Positions 61,692-64,000 of a DNA stretch of 64,000 bases are shown here, piece by piece; the first letter of the stretch is position 1; every line of letters starts with the position of its first letter. A program made the position numbers and the translations under genes. The DNA lies in contig NC_015945.1 in NCBI RefSeq assembly GCF_000224085.1, positions 2,658,501-2,722,500 of the forward strand, read 5' to 3'. The notes below the pieces were generated by a model. It worked only from the letters and a program-made list of their open reading frames with translations, did not search any database and was not told the origin of the DNA. The DNA comes from Allomuricauda ruestringensis DSM 13258. Its GTDB lineage: Bacteria > Bacteroidota > Bacteroidia > Flavobacteriales > Flavobacteriaceae.

Positions 61692-64000
61692 ATGATCAAC
61701 AGAATCATTGATTTTTCAATCAATAATAAATTTATTATTGGTCTGCTCACCCTCGCATTGATCGGTGCGGGCGTTTATAGCATGACCCGAGTTCCGATCG
61801 ATGCCGTGCCGGATATCACCAATAATCAAGTGCAGGTCATTACACAGTCGCCCAATCTGGGAACGGAGGATATAGAGCAATTTGTTACCTATCCCGTTGA
61901 GGTTGCCATGAGCAATCTGCCCAACGTCAAGGAAATCCGTTCTGTTTCCCGTTTTGGACTTTCCGTTGTTACCATTGTATTTGATGACGATGTGGGCACC
62001 TATTTACCCAGACAGCTCGTCGCCGAAAAACTGCCCGAGGTTCAGGAACAGATCCCTTCGGGCTTTGGCAAACCCGTTATGGGACCGATTTCAACGGGAT
62101 TGGGCGAAATCTACCAATATATCCTTGAAGTCGATGATGGACATCAAGGCGAATATTCGTCAACGGAACTGCGAACGATCCAGGACTGGATTGTACGGAG
62201 ACAGATGGCCATGGTCCCCGGGGTGGTCGAGGTAAACGCCTTTGGTGGCAATAAGAAGCAATACGAAGTGGCGGTTGATCCGGACGAACTCCGTGCCATT
62301 GGCATTACCATTACTGAAGTGTTCTCGGCCCTCGAAAACAACAATCAGAATACCGGTGGTGCCTATATCGAGCGTAACCACCAAGCCAACTTTATCCGAG
62401 GCGAGGGGCTGGCCAGGACCATTTCGGATATCGAAAACATGGTGGTCAAGACCGTTAATGGCATTCCCATCAAAGTGAAGGATATAGGAATGGTAAGTAT
62501 GGGGAGTGCGGTACGCTACGGTGCGCTCACCAAAGATGGAAAGGGCGAAGCCGTGGGCGGAATGATCTTGATGCTCAAAGGGGCTAATTCCAACGAGGTG
62601 ATCGAAAACGTGACCCAACGGGTGGAACAGATACAACAGTCCCTTCCTGAAGGTGTTTCCATTAAGCCTTTCCTTGACCGTAGTGAATTGATTGCCGAGA
62701 CAACAGGTACTGTAACGGGGAACCTTCTGGAAGGTGGCCTTATCGTGATCTTCGTGTTGGTCTTGTTGTTGGGGAATTGGCGTGGAGGACTTATTGTGGC
62801 TTCGACCATACCCTTATCCTTATTGTTTGCCTTCATCCTGATGAATGTTTTTGACGTATGGGCAAACTTGATGAGCTTGGGGGCAATCGATTTTGGAATC
62901 ATTGTAGATGGTGCGGTGATCATCGTAGAGGGTACCGTTTTCTTAATGTACTCCTATGTGGTCAAAAAGAAAGCCGTAAGCAAAGAAAAACGGGACGACA
63001 TCGCCGCTAAGGCCTCCAAAAAAATGATGAATGCCGCCTTCTTTGGCCAGCTGATCATTTTGATCGTATTCCTGCCCATTTTGGCTTTGGAGGGTGTTGA
63101 AGGGAAAATGTTCCAGCCCATGGCCCTGACCTTCATTTTTGCGATGATCGGGGCAATGCTATTGTGCCTTACCTATGTGCCGATGGTTTCGGCCTTGTTC
63201 CTACGACCGCCAAAATCCGAAAAACAATCCTATGGCGATAGGTTCGTGCATTGGATCGAGCGGAAATATGAACCACTGTTGACCAAGTCACTTTCCAAGG
63301 CCAAAGTGGTCGTAAGCATTGCCATTGCCCTTTTTGCGGTTGCCATTTTCGTCTTTACGAGAATGGGCGGCGAGTTTATACCACAATTGGACGAAGGCGA
63401 TATTGCCTTCCACGCTATCCTGAAACCCGGCAGTTCCCTGTCGGAAACCATCGAAACCACCACAAAGATTGAGCGCATCGTGAAGGCCGAATTTCCAGAG
63501 GCGGAAACCGTTCTCAGTCGTATCGGTGTCGCCGATGTACCTACCGACCCGATGCCCATGGATATCGCCGATGTATTCGTCATCCTCAAACCAACGGATG
63601 AATGGACATCTGCGGATAGCAAGGACGAACTGGTGGAAAAAATGAAGGAGGCCATCAGTATCGTTCCAGGTGTGAACTTTGAATTTACCCAGCCTATCGA
63701 AATGCGCTTCAACGAACTGCTTACGGGGGTCCGAGAGGATGTGGCCATTAAATTGTTCGGGGAAGACCTTGACGTATTGGCAAGCAAGGCCGAGGAAATG
63801 GGGGAAATCATTGCCACCGTTCCCGGTGTGGCCGATATGAAAGTAGAGGCCACGGACGGCCTGCCCCAAATCACCATCGACTACAACCGCGATAAATTGG
63901 CACAGTACGGTCTTAAGATCAACCAACTCAATAAAGTGGTACAGGCAGCCTTTGCGGGTGGAAAGGCTGGCGTGATCTTCGAGGGCGAAAAAAGGTTTGA
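61692..64000 (+). CDS. CusA/CzcA heavy-metal efflux RND pump (5' part, runs off window)
   Basis: First 769 codons, no stop before the window end. Start MINRIIDFSINNKFIIGLLTLALIGAGVYSM (TM1), then VPIDAVPDITNNQVQVITQSPNLGTEDIEQ, the typical HME-RND front. TM2-4 region with LGAIDFGIIVDGAVIIVEG (the acidic proton-relay Asp residues of this family), and a second periplasmic half from about residue 555 with ILKPGSSLSETIETTTKIE. Whether Cu/Ag or Co/Zn/Cd cannot be told by sight. Expected partners (CusB and CusC-type) lie beyond 64000. Confidence 0.94.
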   Translation, partial: MINRIIDFSINNKFIIGLLTLALIGAGVYSMTRVPIDAVPDITNNQVQVITQSPNLGTEDIEQFVTYPVEVAMSNLPNVKEIRSVSRFGLSVVTIVFDDDVGTYLPRQLVAEKLPEVQEQIPSGFGKPVMGPISTGLGEIYQYILEVDDGHQGEYSSTELRTIQDWIVRRQMAMVPGVVEVNAFGGNKKQYEVAVDPDELRAIGITITEVFSALENNNQNTGGAYIERNHQANFIRGEGLARTISDIENMVVKTVNGIPIKVKDIGMVSMGSAVRYGALTKDGKGEAVGGMILMLKGANSNEVIENVTQRVEQIQQSLPEGVSIKPFLDRSELIAETTGTVTGNLLEGGLIVIFVLVLLLGNWRGGLIVASTIPLSLLFAFILMNVFDVWANLMSLGAIDFGIIVDGAVIIVEGTVFLMYSYVVKKKAVSKEKRDDIAAKASKKMMNAAFFGQLIILIVFLPILALEGVEGKMFQPMALTFIFAMIGAMLLCLTYVPMVSALFLRPPKSEKQSYGDRFVHWIERKYEPLLTKSLSKAKVVVSIAIALFAVAIFVFTRMGGEFIPQLDEGDIAFHAILKPGSSLSETIETTTKIERIVKAEFPEAETVLSRIGVADVPTDPMPMDIADVFVILKPTDEWTSADSKDELVEKMKEAISIVPGVNFEFTQPIEMRFNELLTGVREDVAIKLFGEDLDVLASKAEEMGEIIATVPGVADMKVEATDGLPQITIDYNRDKLAQYGLKINQLNKVVQAAFAGGKAGVIFEGEKRF

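Noticed and set aside
58884..64000. Prophage
   Set aside because: Integrase present but no capsid, terminase or lysis genes; the content is metal-resistance-type.

Overview
This is a 64 kb chromosomal segment of a Bacteroidota bacterium, almost certainly family Flavobacteriaceae (the gene complement and order resemble the Muricauda/Allomuricauda group; genus is inference). The signs are: promoters of the TTTG-N19-TAnnTTTG type (best example before rpsA), little use of Shine-Dalgarno sites, frequent TTG starts, flavobacterial families (DUF6660, DUF3822, TMEM220-like, C40 peptidase without signal peptide), an IntDOT-like integrase and flavobacterial intergenic palindromes. Most of the window is compact housekeeping core; accessory DNA is limited to a toxin-antitoxin islet, a small MITE-like element and an island that starts at a tRNA and runs off the right edge.

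Layout. 1-4.0 kb: a secreted YdjC-type deacetylase, then a leftward envelope-stress type operon (ECF sigma factor, membrane anti-sigma factor, two exported beta-repeat proteins). 4.1-7.4 kb: lon and cmk. 7.4-8.3 kb: a higBA toxin-antitoxin pair sitting between two copies of the 3' end of cmk. 8.3-10.7 kb: DUF2254 membrane protein, coiled-coil protein, LysM protein. 10.8-16.9 kb: rpsA, then pyrR-pyrB-(small protein)-rnz, pdxH and a SixA-like phosphatase followed by ppk1. 19.0-19.5 kb: miaE-like gene. 19.6-26.4 kb: a complete ebo operon (eboA-F) plus a TMEM220-like gene. 26.4-30.6 kb: dnaX, rnpB (RNase P RNA), rsmD, DUF3822 and a membrane protein. 30.7-35.9 kb: RecD-like helicase, DUF4126, kdsB, HAD phosphatase, kdnB, acyltransferase. 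36.1-36.3 kb: MITE-like palindromic element. 36.4-40.5 kb: amidohydrolase, YebC, pterin dehydratase, epimerase, gcvT. 40.6-45.4 kb: thrABC operon preceded by a threonine-rich leader peptide (thrL), i.e. an attenuation system. 45.5-58.6 kb: nnr, small protein, clpC, gyrA, TPR protein, NlpC/P60 protein, thiolase and a 7TM-HD phosphodiesterase. 58.7-64 kb: tRNA-Ser(GCT), tRNA-Pro(TGG), then a tyrosine integrase, a small conserved mobile-element protein, a Cys/His-rich DUF6660 protein and the start of a CusA/CzcA heavy-metal RND pump cut by the window end.

The most interesting points are the ebo operon with its extra membrane gene, the higBA islet that appears to have rebuilt the end of cmk on insertion, the 144-bp nested-palindrome element with 13-bp terminal inverted repeats and a TTAG duplication, the unannotated thrL leader peptide, kdnB linked to kdsB without kdnA, and the tRNA-Pro-associated metal-resistance island. 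All functional names come from sequence motifs and family recall; no search was run.
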